A stretch of 19,617 bases of DNA, from assembly GCA_015488875.1 (NCBI GenBank), contig WFMX01000018.1, positions 1-19,617 on the forward strand, given 5' to 3'. Numbering within the stretch: position 1 is the first letter of the stretch; each line of letters begins with the position of its first letter. This DNA comes from Campylobacterota bacterium (GTDB taxonomy: Bacteria > Campylobacterota > Campylobacteria > Campylobacterales > Sulfurovaceae). Below the pieces are notes generated by a model. The model searched no databases. It saw only the letters and a list, made by a program, of their open reading frames with translations, and was not told the origin of the DNA. Of this stretch, positions 1 through 6,891 are shown in pieces. Made by a program: the position numbers and the translations under genes.

Positions 1-70
1 AAAAAAGTGTACTTAAGTATATCATTGATGGCTAAACCCAATCTAAAACACTTCATGAAATTCAAAAATA

Positions 71-112
71 TTGACACAAATCAATCTTTTTTAAGCAAAA
101 GCGGACTACAAT
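71..112 (+). promoter_or_regulatory. FNR/CRP-family promoter of the DUF2249 unit
   Basis: The near-palindrome TTGAC-ACAA-ATCAA lies at 71-84 and differs from the FNR consensus TTGAT-N4-ATCAA at one base. A good -10 element, TACAAT, lies at 107-112, so transcription should start near 119. That puts the box centre (77.5) at about -41.5, the classic position for class II activation by FNR/CRP-family proteins. There is no convincing -35 hexamer, as expected for an activated promoter. The ribosome site AGGA at 129-132 sits 7 nt before the ATG at 140. Which family member binds is inference. Confidence 0.75.
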
Positions 113-139
113 AGTAAAATTAAATTATAGGAATGGATT

Positions 140-490
140 ATGAATATTATAACAAGACCAAATACAGCAGAAGAGTTTGCTCCTGAGGGTGCTACAGTAC
201 CATTTTATAAGTATACGATAGATGGTAGCCAGATAGTAGAGTTCGACACATCAAAGTGTGGACCACCTGAGCCTATGGTCAATGCGATGATAGGGCTAAA
301 TATGGTAGATGAGGATACTAAGTTGCTGATGATAAATCATAAAAAACCAGGCGGTCTTCTCAATAAAATAGGTGAAAACTATGGTTATGAGAGTGTGGAT
401 ACTCCTGATGGTGGCGTGCAGTTGCTATTTTCATACAAAAGTGGCGAGAGCGAAAAAGCAAATCTCTCCGACAACAGTTGTCACGGTTAG
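140..490 (+). CDS. DUF2249 domain protein
   Basis: A small soluble protein of 116 residues with no signal peptide or membrane segment. Residues about 33-100 match the DUF2249 pattern: a strand leading into CGPPEPM (C40 to M46), a helix, then a strand ending in NHKKP (H67), and a final strand pair. DUF2249 proteins have a small TusA/SirA-like alpha/beta fold and often occur beside denitrification, NnrS-like and DUF59 genes; their biochemical role is not established. C40 next to the PPEP motif and the C-terminal C114-H115 pair are candidate metal, thiol or persulfide ligands. It is the first gene of a three-gene unit behind an FNR-type promoter, with 8 nt to the next gene. An AGGA ribosome site supports the ATG start. 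The family call is fairly sure; the function is unknown. Confidence 0.75.
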   Translation: MNIITRPNTAEEFAPEGATVPFYKYTIDGSQIVEFDTSKCGPPEPMVNAMIGLNMVDEDTKLLMINHKKPGGLLNKIGENYGYESVDTPDGGVQLLFSYKSGESEKANLSDNSCHG

Positions 491-498
491 GTATTTGA

Positions 499-1734
499 AT
501 GTTTAGCGTATCTAAAGAGAGTGCACCACCGTTTGGCATGATATCACCATTTTTTTGGATAGGCTCTATATTTTATCTGTTAGGTAGTATCTTTTTGTTA
601 TTTCTGACTCCTGAGAATGGTCATTATGATTTGGCTATAGTGGGGTGGATGCATTGGTTTTTACTAGGTTTTATGATGATGATCATATTTGGAGCTATGG
701 CACAGTTGGTGCCTGTGGTGGTGGAAGTGGGTCACTTCTCTGTAGATCTGTACTATATCATATGGCCGAATCTGCTGATAGGTACACTTACGATGAGCTA
801 TGGATTTTGGTTTGACCAAATGGTACTACCGTATGGTGGATTGCTTGTACTTGTATCTATGATCATATTTTTGTATGATACCCTTATGACCCTTCGCAAA
901 GCTAGCAATATCACTCTGACGGTCAAGACGGTAATAGCATCCAATCTATTTCTGCTTGTGGGGATAGTCATCGGCTTTGTGATGTCGTTGGCTGTGAGTA
1001 GTGGAGCCGATGTAGATATAGCCAATTGGCTCGGAGCCCATGTAGTGATGGTGCTAGGTGGGTATGTGACTCTCACTATCATGGGTCTATCTATGATACT
1101 CCTACCTATGTTTGGATTGTCTCATGGATTTGATGACAAGCCAGTAGAGAGAGCTTTTAGATTGATGGTGGGTGGAGTTATATTCTATTTTATATCTACT
1201 CTATTTGGTTGGCATATGGGTAAATTTCTATCACTTATTGTGATGTTTGTCTCTGTGACACTATATATGTATCAGATTACTATCATATACAAGACTCGTG
1301 CTAGAAAAGAGATAGATGTATGGGTCAAATCAATGTTTATGGGCTACTCGTCACTTCTATTTGCATCTATTTTAGGACTAATATATATATTTACAAGTTA
1401 TGAAAATGTTCTTATGTCGGCTGTATGGTTTTTGGTGATGGGTTTTTTCTCATTTTTGATAAACGGACACTTGTATAAGATCATCCCGTTTTTGGTATGG
1501 TTTGAGAGATATAGTCCACTTGTGGGGAAAGAGAAAGTGCCTATGCTCAATGAGATGTTGCCACATAGATTGGCTAGATTTGAGTTTATATTTTCATCAG
1601 TTGGCGTTTTGTTAGCAGGCATAGGTTTGCTCATAGGAAGTGCCGATCTATTCAAGGGTGGAGTCACTTTTGTTATTGCAGGTGCTGGATTTATGTTTGT
1701 GAGCGTCAAGTGGATGCTAAGCTATGGTAAATAA
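499..1734 (+). CDS. NnrS / heme-copper-oxidase-like polytopic membrane protein
   Basis: An integral inner-membrane protein of 411 residues with about 12 hydrophobic helices and almost no soluble domain. Helix 2 has H52 in the context GWMHWFLLGF followed by Gly and LVP. Another helix has H181 in GAHVVMVLGG followed by ILLPMF, and a later one has H324 in NGHLYKIIPF. This 'His, then LG, then LP' style recalls heme ligands in NnrS and the cytochrome oxidase subunit I-like superfamily, whose members are linked to nitric oxide stress and denitrification. No catalytic tyrosine-histidine signature could be confirmed, so I do not call it an oxidase or a NO reductase. H79, H209, H239 and H356 lie at membrane edges or loops. 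It sits between the DUF2249 and DUF59 genes (gaps of 8 and about 14 nt), so the three probably act together. The exact family is uncertain. Confidence 0.6.
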   Translation: MFSVSKESAPPFGMISPFFWIGSIFYLLGSIFLLFLTPENGHYDLAIVGWMHWFLLGFMMMIIFGAMAQLVPVVVEVGHFSVDLYYIIWPNLLIGTLTMSYGFWFDQMVLPYGGLLVLVSMIIFLYDTLMTLRKASNITLTVKTVIASNLFLLVGIVIGFVMSLAVSSGADVDIANWLGAHVVMVLGGYVTLTIMGLSMILLPMFGLSHGFDDKPVERAFRLMVGGVIFYFISTLFGWHMGKFLSLIVMFVSVTLYMYQITIIYKTRARKEIDVWVKSMFMGYSSLLFASILGLIYIFTSYENVLMSAVWFLVMGFFSFLINGHLYKIIPFLVWFERYSPLVGKEKVPMLNEMLPHRLARFEFIFSSVGVLLAGIGLLIGSADLFKGGVTFVIAGAGFMFVSVKWMLSYGK

Positions 1735-1748
1735 TTAGGAGATTGACA

Positions 1749-2054
1749 ATGTGTGAAATTACAAAAGAGAGTGTTTTTGATGCTGTGAGTACAGTGATAG
1801 ATCCTGAAGTAGGGTTCAATCTAGTAGAGATGGGACTCATATATGATGCCATCATAGAAGAGAGTTGCAATGTGCAAGTAGTCATGACGCTCTCAACTAG
1901 AGGTTGTCCATTACATCAAATGATCACCCAATGGGTTCGTGAAGCTGTAGAGAAGTTAGATGGTGTAGGCGTAGTAGAGGTAGAGGTAGTGTGGGAACCA
2001 GAGTGGAATATCACTATGGCAGAAGACAATGTCAAGAAAGCATTGGCAGGATAG
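1749..2054 (+). CDS. DUF59 / MIP18-type metal-sulfur cluster assembly protein
   Basis: A small cytoplasmic protein of the DUF59 (MIP18, PaaD/SufT-like) family, about 101 residues and full length for the family. It shows the early motif VIDPEVGFNLVEMGLIYDA, the central STRGCPLHQ with the family's conserved cysteine (C53 from this start), and the C-terminal VEVVWEPEWN. Family members help insert or repair Fe-S clusters or mature metal-sulfur enzymes; PaaD acts on an oxygenase and SufT on Fe-S proteins. I chose ATG 1749 because AGGAGA at 1737-1742 is 6 nt upstream. An in-frame TTG at 1743 would abut that site. It is the last gene of the unit and lies just before the nap promoter, which makes a role in Fe-S maintenance during nitrate or NO respiration plausible but unproven. 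Confidence 0.8.
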   Translation: MCEITKESVFDAVSTVIDPEVGFNLVEMGLIYDAIIEESCNVQVVMTLSTRGCPLHQMITQWVREAVEKLDGVGVVEVEVVWEPEWNITMAEDNVKKALAG

Positions 2055-2164
2055 TTATCATCAAAGATATATTATCAATAAAACTGAATGAAGATTAAAA
2101 TAACATAATTTTAATAAATGAGATAAATTTACTCTTAATTAAATTTTAAGATAATAACTATGGT

Positions 2165-2211
2165 ATTTATCATATATTGATACAAATCAACGAGATACAT
2201 ATGTGATAAAT
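2165..2211. repeat. Large imperfect dyad around the nap FNR box
   Basis: The left arm ATTTATCATATAT (2165-2177) and the right arm ATATGTGATAAAT (2199-2211) are inverted repeats matching at 12 of 13 positions, separated by 21 bp. The dyad centre (2188) lies 4.5 bp from the FNR box centre. It sits wholly upstream of the predicted transcription start, so it is more likely a DNA-level operator than an RNA hairpin. No equivalent is visible at the promoter near 71-112. Confidence 0.55.
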
Positions 2212-2219
2212 GCTATTAT
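2177..2219 (+). promoter_or_regulatory. FNR-type promoter of the nap operon
   Basis: A perfect FNR-consensus palindrome, TTGAT-ACAA-ATCAA, lies at 2177-2190. It is followed by an extended -10, TGC-TATTAT, with the hexamer at 2214-2219. The predicted start is near 2225, placing the box centre (2183.5) at about -41.5 to -42.5, a class II activator position. The leader is about 70 nt, with a strong ribosome site AAGGAGG at 2286-2292 before the napA ATG. The regulator may be FNR itself or a Campylobacterota CRP/FNR relative such as NssR-type proteins; the sequence alone cannot tell. Confidence 0.8.
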
Positions 2220-2296
2220 GATTGCGTATATTTGCTAAGGATTTGGTTTGTGACTAAACCATACTCTTTCAGATACCAAAAACAAAAGGAGGCTAT

Positions 2297-5104
2297 ATGT
2301 CAGTAAGTAGACGAGACTTTTTAAAAAGTTCAGCAGCGGTAGCAGCAGCAGGAGCCGTAGGGATCACTGTCCCTCAGGAAGCAAAAGCAGCAGCAGCCAA
2401 GGCAGAATCAGACTGGAGATGGGACAAGGCAGCTTGTCGTTTCTGTGGTACAGGCTGTGGGATCATGCTCGCAACAAAAGGTGGTAAAATTGTTGCGGTC
2501 AAAGGTGACCCAGCGGCACCAGTGAACAGAGGTTTGAATTGTATCAAAGGTTATTTCAATGCGAAGATAATGTATGGTGCAGATAGACTCAAAACTCCAC
2601 TTCTTAGGATGAATGATAAAGGTGAGTTTGACAAAAAAGGTCAATTCAAGCCAATATCTTGGAAGAGAGCATTTGATGAGATGGAAGTCCACATCAAAAA
2701 AGCACTCAAAGCAAGTGGGCCAGAGGGTGTAGGAGTATTTGCATCTGGTCAATACACAGTCATGGAGGGTTATGCAGCCCAAAAGATGATGAAAGCAGGA
2801 TTTAGATCCAATGCTATCGATCCAAATGCTAGACACTGTATGGCATCAGCAGTTGTTGGTTTCTATCAGACATTTGGTATAGATGAGCCATCAGGATGTT
2901 ATGATGATATCGAGCTTACTGATACTGTCATCTCTTGGGGTTCAAACATGGCAGAGATGCACCCAATTCTCTGGTCAAGAGTCACAGATAGAAAGCTGTC
3001 CAATCCTGACAAAGTAAAAGTGGTAAATATCTCTACTTACACACATAGGACTTCTGATCTTGCAGACATTGAGATCATCTTCTCTCCAAATACTGACCTT
3101 GCCCTCTGGAACTATGTCGCTAGAGAGATAGTGATGAGAGATGATAAAGAGAAGATTATCGATTGGGATTTCGTCAAGAAGCATATGGTATTTGCTGTTG
3201 GTCCTACAAATATTGGTTATGGTATGCGTAGAGCAGGTGAAAAATCACTCAAAGATGGTAAATATACTGCTCTTGAGATGGAGACTATCTCTAAAGAGAT
3301 GGAGAAAAAAGTATCTGCCAAAGAGGCACCAGCATTGGCTCCATATGGACTCAAAGAGGGTGATACTATGAAGCATACTGCTGGTACACTCAAGCACTGG
3401 GAGATCAGCTTTGAAGAGTACAAGAAATCACTAGAGCCATATACTCTTGACTATGTAGCCAAGATAGCAAAAGGTGATCCAAACGAAGATATAGAAGCAT
3501 TCAAAAAGAAACTACAAGCACTAGCTGATCTATATATAGAAAGAGGTAGAAAAGTAGTATCATTCTGGACAATGGGTATGAACCAACACACTAGAGGTAC
3601 TTGGGTCAATACACTATCTTACAATGTTCACTTCATGCTCAACAAGCAAGCGAAGCCAGGTAGCGGTGCGTTCTCACTTACAGGTCAGCCATCTGCATGT
3701 GGTACAGCTAGAGAGGTCGGTACATTCTGTCACAGACTTCCAGCAGATATGATGGTCAAAAACCCTAAACATAGAGCAAAAGCAGAAAAAGTATGGGGCA
3801 TACCAGCAGGTACACTCAACCCAGTAGGCAATCAACACATCATGAAGATCCATAGAGATATAGAAGATGGCGTTGTGAAGTTCGCATGGGTAAATGTATG
3901 TAATGCATATCAAGATAGTGCATCAGCTTCACACTGGATCAAAGCAGCACGAGAGATGGACAACTTCATCGTGACTTCTGACGGATACCCTGGTATCTCA
4001 GCAAAAGTCTCCGACCTTGTACTTCCATCCGCTATGATCTATGAGAAGTGGGGAGCATATGGAAACGCAGAGAGAAGAACTCAGCACTGGAGACAGCAGG
4101 TATTGCCAGTAGGTGATGCTATGTCTGATACTTGGCAGTGGGTAGAACTAGCTAAGCGATTTACAGTCAAAGATCTATGGGGTGAGTATACACTTAGAAA
4201 CAAGAAAAAACTTCCTGATGTTATAGCTGATGCTAAAAAGATGGGATATACAGACGATACAACTATGTATGATATCCTATTTGCTAACGACAAAGCAAAA
4301 GCTTACAAGCTTGATGCTAATAAATTCCCTCAGCAAGGTTATGATAACTCTGAGTGTCTAGGTGATAGCAGAGATGTCAAGGGTAGTGATGGTGAAGTCT
4401 TCAAGGGTTATGGATTTATGATTCATGAGTATCTCTTTGAAGAGTATGCCTCATTTGGTAGAGGACATGGACATGACCTCGCACCATTTGAAGTCTATCA
4501 CAAAGTCAGAGGTCTCAAGTGGCCAGTCGTAGATGGCAAAGAGACTCAGTGGAGATTTAATGTCAAGTATGACCCATATGCAGCAAAAGCCAATCCAAAT
4601 GGTGATTTTGCATTCTATGGTAAGCTTGCTAAAGCACTATCCCAAGGTGACCTAAACGGTATCAAGGATAAGAAGAAGAAGCCACTTCCAAACAAAGCGA
4701 AAATCTATGCGAGACCATACATGGATCCTCCAGAGATGCCAGATGAGAAGTATGATACTTGGCTCTGTACAGGTCGTGTACTAGAGCATTGGCATAGTGG
4801 TACTATGACGATGAGAGTTCCTGAGCTTTTCCGTGCTGTTCCTGAAGCACTATGCTATATGAACCCGAAAGATGCCAAAGCAAAAGAGTTCAAAAACGGT
4901 GAACTCATTTGGGTAGACTCAAGAAGAGGCAAAGTCAAAGCAAGAGTAGAGACTAGAGGTAGAAATAGACCACCACAAGGGTTGGTATTTGTACCATGGT
5001 TTGATGAGAAAGTATTTATCAACAAAGTATGTCTTGATGCTACATGTCCTATGTCTAAGCAGACAGACTACAAGAAGTGTGCAGTAAAACTTTATAAAGT
5101 ATAG
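2297..5104 (+). CDS. napA: Periplasmic nitrate reductase catalytic subunit NapA
   Basis: Reduces nitrate to nitrite in the periplasm using a Mo-bis-MGD cofactor and one [4Fe-4S] cluster, with electrons coming from NapB. The N-terminus has a twin-arginine signal, SRRDFLK (residues 4-10), then an Ala-rich hydrophobic stretch ending near A34. The Fe-S ligands are C47, C50, C54 and C82, followed by the relay lysine K84 in CIKGY. C181 in NARHCMASAV is the expected cysteine ligand to molybdenum. At 935 residues it is the usual size for epsilonproteobacterial NapA and longer than the roughly 830-residue enterobacterial form. The start has a strong AAGGAGG site. Its codons look more selected than its neighbours' (more ATC for Ile), consistent with high expression. 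It is first in the operon and separated from napG by a hairpin-containing gap. Confidence 0.97.
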   Translation: MSVSRRDFLKSSAAVAAAGAVGITVPQEAKAAAAKAESDWRWDKAACRFCGTGCGIMLATKGGKIVAVKGDPAAPVNRGLNCIKGYFNAKIMYGADRLKTPLLRMNDKGEFDKKGQFKPISWKRAFDEMEVHIKKALKASGPEGVGVFASGQYTVMEGYAAQKMMKAGFRSNAIDPNARHCMASAVVGFYQTFGIDEPSGCYDDIELTDTVISWGSNMAEMHPILWSRVTDRKLSNPDKVKVVNISTYTHRTSDLADIEIIFSPNTDLALWNYVAREIVMRDDKEKIIDWDFVKKHMVFAVGPTNIGYGMRRAGEKSLKDGKYTALEMETISKEMEKKVSAKEAPALAPYGLKEGDTMKHTAGTLKHWEISFEEYKKSLEPYTLDYVAKIAKGDPNEDIEAFKKKLQALADLYIERGRKVVSFWTMGMNQHTRGTWVNTLSYNVHFMLNKQAKPGSGAFSLTGQPSACGTAREVGTFCHRLPADMMVKNPKHRAKAEKVWGIPAGTLNPVGNQHIMKIHRDIEDGVVKFAWVNVCNAYQDSASASHWIKAAREMDNFIVTSDGYPGISAKVSDLVLPSAMIYEKWGAYGNAERRTQHWRQQVLPVGDAMSDTWQWVELAKRFTVKDLWGEYTLRNKKKLPDVIADAKKMGYTDDTTMYDILFANDKAKAYKLDANKFPQQGYDNSECLGDSRDVKGSDGEVFKGYGFMIHEYLFEEYASFGRGHGHDLAPFEVYHKVRGLKWPVVDGKETQWRFNVKYDPYAAKANPNGDFAFYGKLAKALSQGDLNGIKDKKKKPLPNKAKIYARPYMDPPEMPDEKYDTWLCTGRVLEHWHSGTMTMRVPELFRAVPEALCYMNPKDAKAKEFKNGELIWVDSRRGKVKARVETRGRNRPPQGLVFVPWFDEKVFINKVCLDATCPMSKQTDYKKCAVKLYKV

Positions 5105-5131
5105 TAAGGTTTTGTGACATTCGGAAGTGCT

Positions 5132-5163
5132 GTTTTAGCCTCGTTGTTATACGAGGCTAAAGC
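5132..5163 (+). other. Intercistronic RNA hairpin between napA and napG
   Basis: TTTAGCCTCG (5134-5143) and CGAGGCTAAA (5152-5161) form a perfect 10-bp stem with an 8-nt loop. It extends by a T-G wobble and a G-C pair to 5132 and 5163. No U-run follows, so it does not look like a full intrinsic terminator. More likely roles are protecting the 3' end of napA mRNA, acting as a processing site, or partly attenuating transcription so that NapA is made in excess over the electron-transfer and assembly proteins. Confidence 0.7.
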
Positions 5164-5192
5164 CATCATTTCCGATAAAGTTTACAACTAAG

Positions 5193-5198
5193 TATAAT
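5193..5198 (+). promoter_or_regulatory. Possible internal -10 element upstream of napG
   Basis: A perfect TATAAT lies 18 nt before the napG GTG, after an A/T-rich stretch. No good -35 is placed at 16-18 bp (the sequence there is TTCCGA), but Campylobacterota sigma-70 promoters often lack a clear -35. It could give napG-napD some expression independent of napA, but it may be chance. Confidence 0.3.
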
Positions 5199-5216
5199 AG
5201 AAAAGAGAGGTCATAA

Positions 5217-6068
5217 GTGAAAAAAGAGGTCAAAAAAGTTCATATCACACCTAGGCGAAGGTTTTTTACAAATATCGCTCAAGGTACAGGAATGAGCATT
5301 ATGGGAGGATTGTTGTGGGCTGGATATGCCCAAAAAGCGAAAAGCTCTGCACTTACTCTCAGACCTCCAGCAGCACTTGAAGAAGAGGATTTTCTGAAGA
5401 CTTGTATCAAATGTGGTCTCTGCTCTGAAGCTTGCTTCAACAGAGATAGCAACAGAGATAAAGAGACACTAGAGCATAGACCAGCAACACTCAAGATGGC
5501 GAAAGCACAGGATGATGCTACTATAGGTACACCATTTTTTGTGCCATCAGAGGTGCCATGTTATATGTGCGAAGATATTCCTTGTGTGCCTGTATGTCCT
5601 ACGGAAGCACTAGATATAACAAGTGTGAGCAATGACAAAGGTGAGCTGGACTTCAAGATGATGAATATGGGCTTAGCAGTCGTAGATAGTAACTCTTGTA
5701 TAGCTTTTTGGGGTATACAATGCGATGCATGCTATCGTGCATGTCCATTACTAGATGAGGCTATCAAGCTAGAGTATGACAGAAACGAGCGAACAGGTAA
5801 ACATGCTTTTCTCAAACCTATAGTAGATATGAATATCTGCACGGGTTGCGGTCTATGCGAAAAGGCTTGTGTGACAGAGAAGCCTGCTATCTTTGTACGC
5901 CCTAGAGAATTGGTACTTGGCAAACCAGGTGATCACTATGTCAAGGGTTGGGATGCAAAAGATCAGCAGCGAGTTGCACAACAGTCCGACAAAGATATGA
6001 CTACACATACAGAGAGAAGCAAGTCTGAAGCAGTTGACTATCTCAACACAGGAGTAGATTTTGAGTAA
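5217..6068 (+). CDS. napG: Ferredoxin-type quinol dehydrogenase component NapG
   Basis: A periplasm-facing iron-sulfur protein that works with the membrane protein NapH to pass electrons from menaquinol towards NapB and NapA, taking the place of NapC. It has a twin-arginine motif, RRRFFTNI (residues 13-20), and a hydrophobic stretch to about residue 36. Four cysteine clusters follow: C63-C66-C69-C73, C115-C118-C123-C127, C161 with C169-C172-C176, and C208-C211-C214-C218, enough for four [4Fe-4S] centres. Length (283 aa) is normal for the family. The start is GTG with AGAGG at 5206-5210, 6 nt upstream. Its end overlaps the start of napH by 8 nt, implying coupled translation. Confidence 0.95.
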   Translation: MKKEVKKVHITPRRRFFTNIAQGTGMSIMGGLLWAGYAQKAKSSALTLRPPAALEEEDFLKTCIKCGLCSEACFNRDSNRDKETLEHRPATLKMAKAQDDATIGTPFFVPSEVPCYMCEDIPCVPVCPTEALDITSVSNDKGELDFKMMNMGLAVVDSNSCIAFWGIQCDACYRACPLLDEAIKLEYDRNERTGKHAFLKPIVDMNICTGCGLCEKACVTEKPAIFVRPRELVLGKPGDHYVKGWDAKDQQRVAQQSDKDMTTHTERSKSEAVDYLNTGVDFE

Positions 6069-6891
6069 CTATAAATATCTAATCCTTAGAAGGATAAGTC
6101 AAATTACTCTATTGGTGCTCTATTTTGGTGCCAATGCTTATGGCTGGAAGATGCTTGCGGGTAATCTCTCAAGCTCAACTATATTGGGTACGATACCGCT
6201 GAGTGACCCTTTTGCTCTTTTGCAAATGCTTGCAGCGGGTGCAAGTGTGGGGGCTACAGCTTTAGTTGGTGGATTGGTGATAGTCTTTTTTTATGGATTG
6301 ATAGGAGGAAGGGCATTTTGCTCTTGGGTTTGTCCTGTCAATATGGTGACAGATGCTGCCAATTGGCTCAGACGCAAACTCTATATAGATAAGATAGAGA
6401 GAAAAATATGGGTGAGTAGAAATCTAAGATATTATTTGATTATACTAGCTCTCATTGTCTCTTTTGTGTCAGGCTTGGCAGCTTTTGAAGTCATATCACC
6501 CATCACTATACTCAATCGTGGCGTAATATTTGGCTTTGGTGCTGGTGCAGGATTGCTTGTAGCGATCTTCTTTTTTGATCTCTTTGTACTTAAAAATGGC
6601 TGGTGTGGACACATATGTCCACTAGGAGGCGTACACTCTATCATAGGTAAATATAATCTATTTAGAGTCAAACACAACAGTGACAACTGTACACTTTGTA
6701 TGAAGTGTAAAGATATCTGCCCTGAAGTGCAAGTACTTGATATGATAGGCAAACGAAGTGACTTTGTCGCAAAACAGGAGTGTACTAACTGTGGACGATG
6801 TGTAGATGTCTGCAATGATGACGCACTAGGATTTAATATCCGCAATTATATGAAAAACAACCAGGAGGTAACCGATGAAAATGTTAATTAA
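6061..6891 (+). CDS. napH: Membrane ferredoxin-type quinol dehydrogenase NapH
   Basis: An inner-membrane quinol-oxidising partner of NapG. It has about four transmembrane helices (near residues 10-30, 55-82, 122-144 and 154-177). Two CxxxCP motifs typical of NapH lie at C87-C91 and C182-C186, and two C-terminal cytoplasmic [4Fe-4S] motifs are formed by C210-C213-C216-C220 and C241-C244-C247-C251. The start is an unusual TTG, supported by AGGAG at 6050-6054 with 6-nt spacing and by the 8-nt overlap with napG; the next ATG would remove part of helix 1. Its 3' end overlaps napB by 17 nt, and the napB ribosome site lies inside the napH coding region. Confidence 0.95.
   Translation: MSNYKYLILRRISQITLLVLYFGANAYGWKMLAGNLSSSTILGTIPLSDPFALLQMLAAGASVGATALVGGLVIVFFYGLIGGRAFCSWVCPVNMVTDAANWLRRKLYIDKIERKIWVSRNLRYYLIILALIVSFVSGLAAFEVISPITILNRGVIFGFGAGAGLLVAIFFFDLFVLKNGWCGHICPLGGVHSIIGKYNLFRVKHNSDNCTLCMKCKDICPEVQVLDMIGKRSDFVAKQECTNCGRCVDVCNDDALGFNIRNYMKNNQEVTDENVN

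Noticed and set aside
10..19. Palindrome TACTTAAGTA at the left edge
   Set aside because: Ten bases in A/T-rich DNA, about 60 bp upstream of the FNR-type box and without a second copy, is within chance.
798..1082. Minus-strand open frames inside the membrane protein gene
   Set aside because: These are antisense shadows of a well-formed gene with a ribosome site and a 12-helix pattern; there is no sign of independent coding.
1963..1992. Short GTAGAG-like tandem in the DUF59 gene
   Set aside because: It encodes the Val/Glu-alternating strand VEVEVV that is normal for the family, so it is a protein-level pattern and not a DNA repeat element.
2100..2160. Possible terminator after the DUF59 gene (TTAATAAATGAG and CTCTTAATTAA)
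   Set aside because: The pairing is poor and nearly all A/T, so I could not support a stable hairpin.
2325..2410. GCA-rich repeats at the start of napA
   Set aside because: These encode the Ala-rich Tat signal peptide and its cleavage region.
2408..2836. A 142-codon open frame on the minus strand inside napA, and several similar ones in napA, napH, recQ and ppk1
   Set aside because: They lie fully inside strongly supported genes, show no recognisable domains, and have the Cys/His/Tyr-rich composition typical of reverse-frame shadows.
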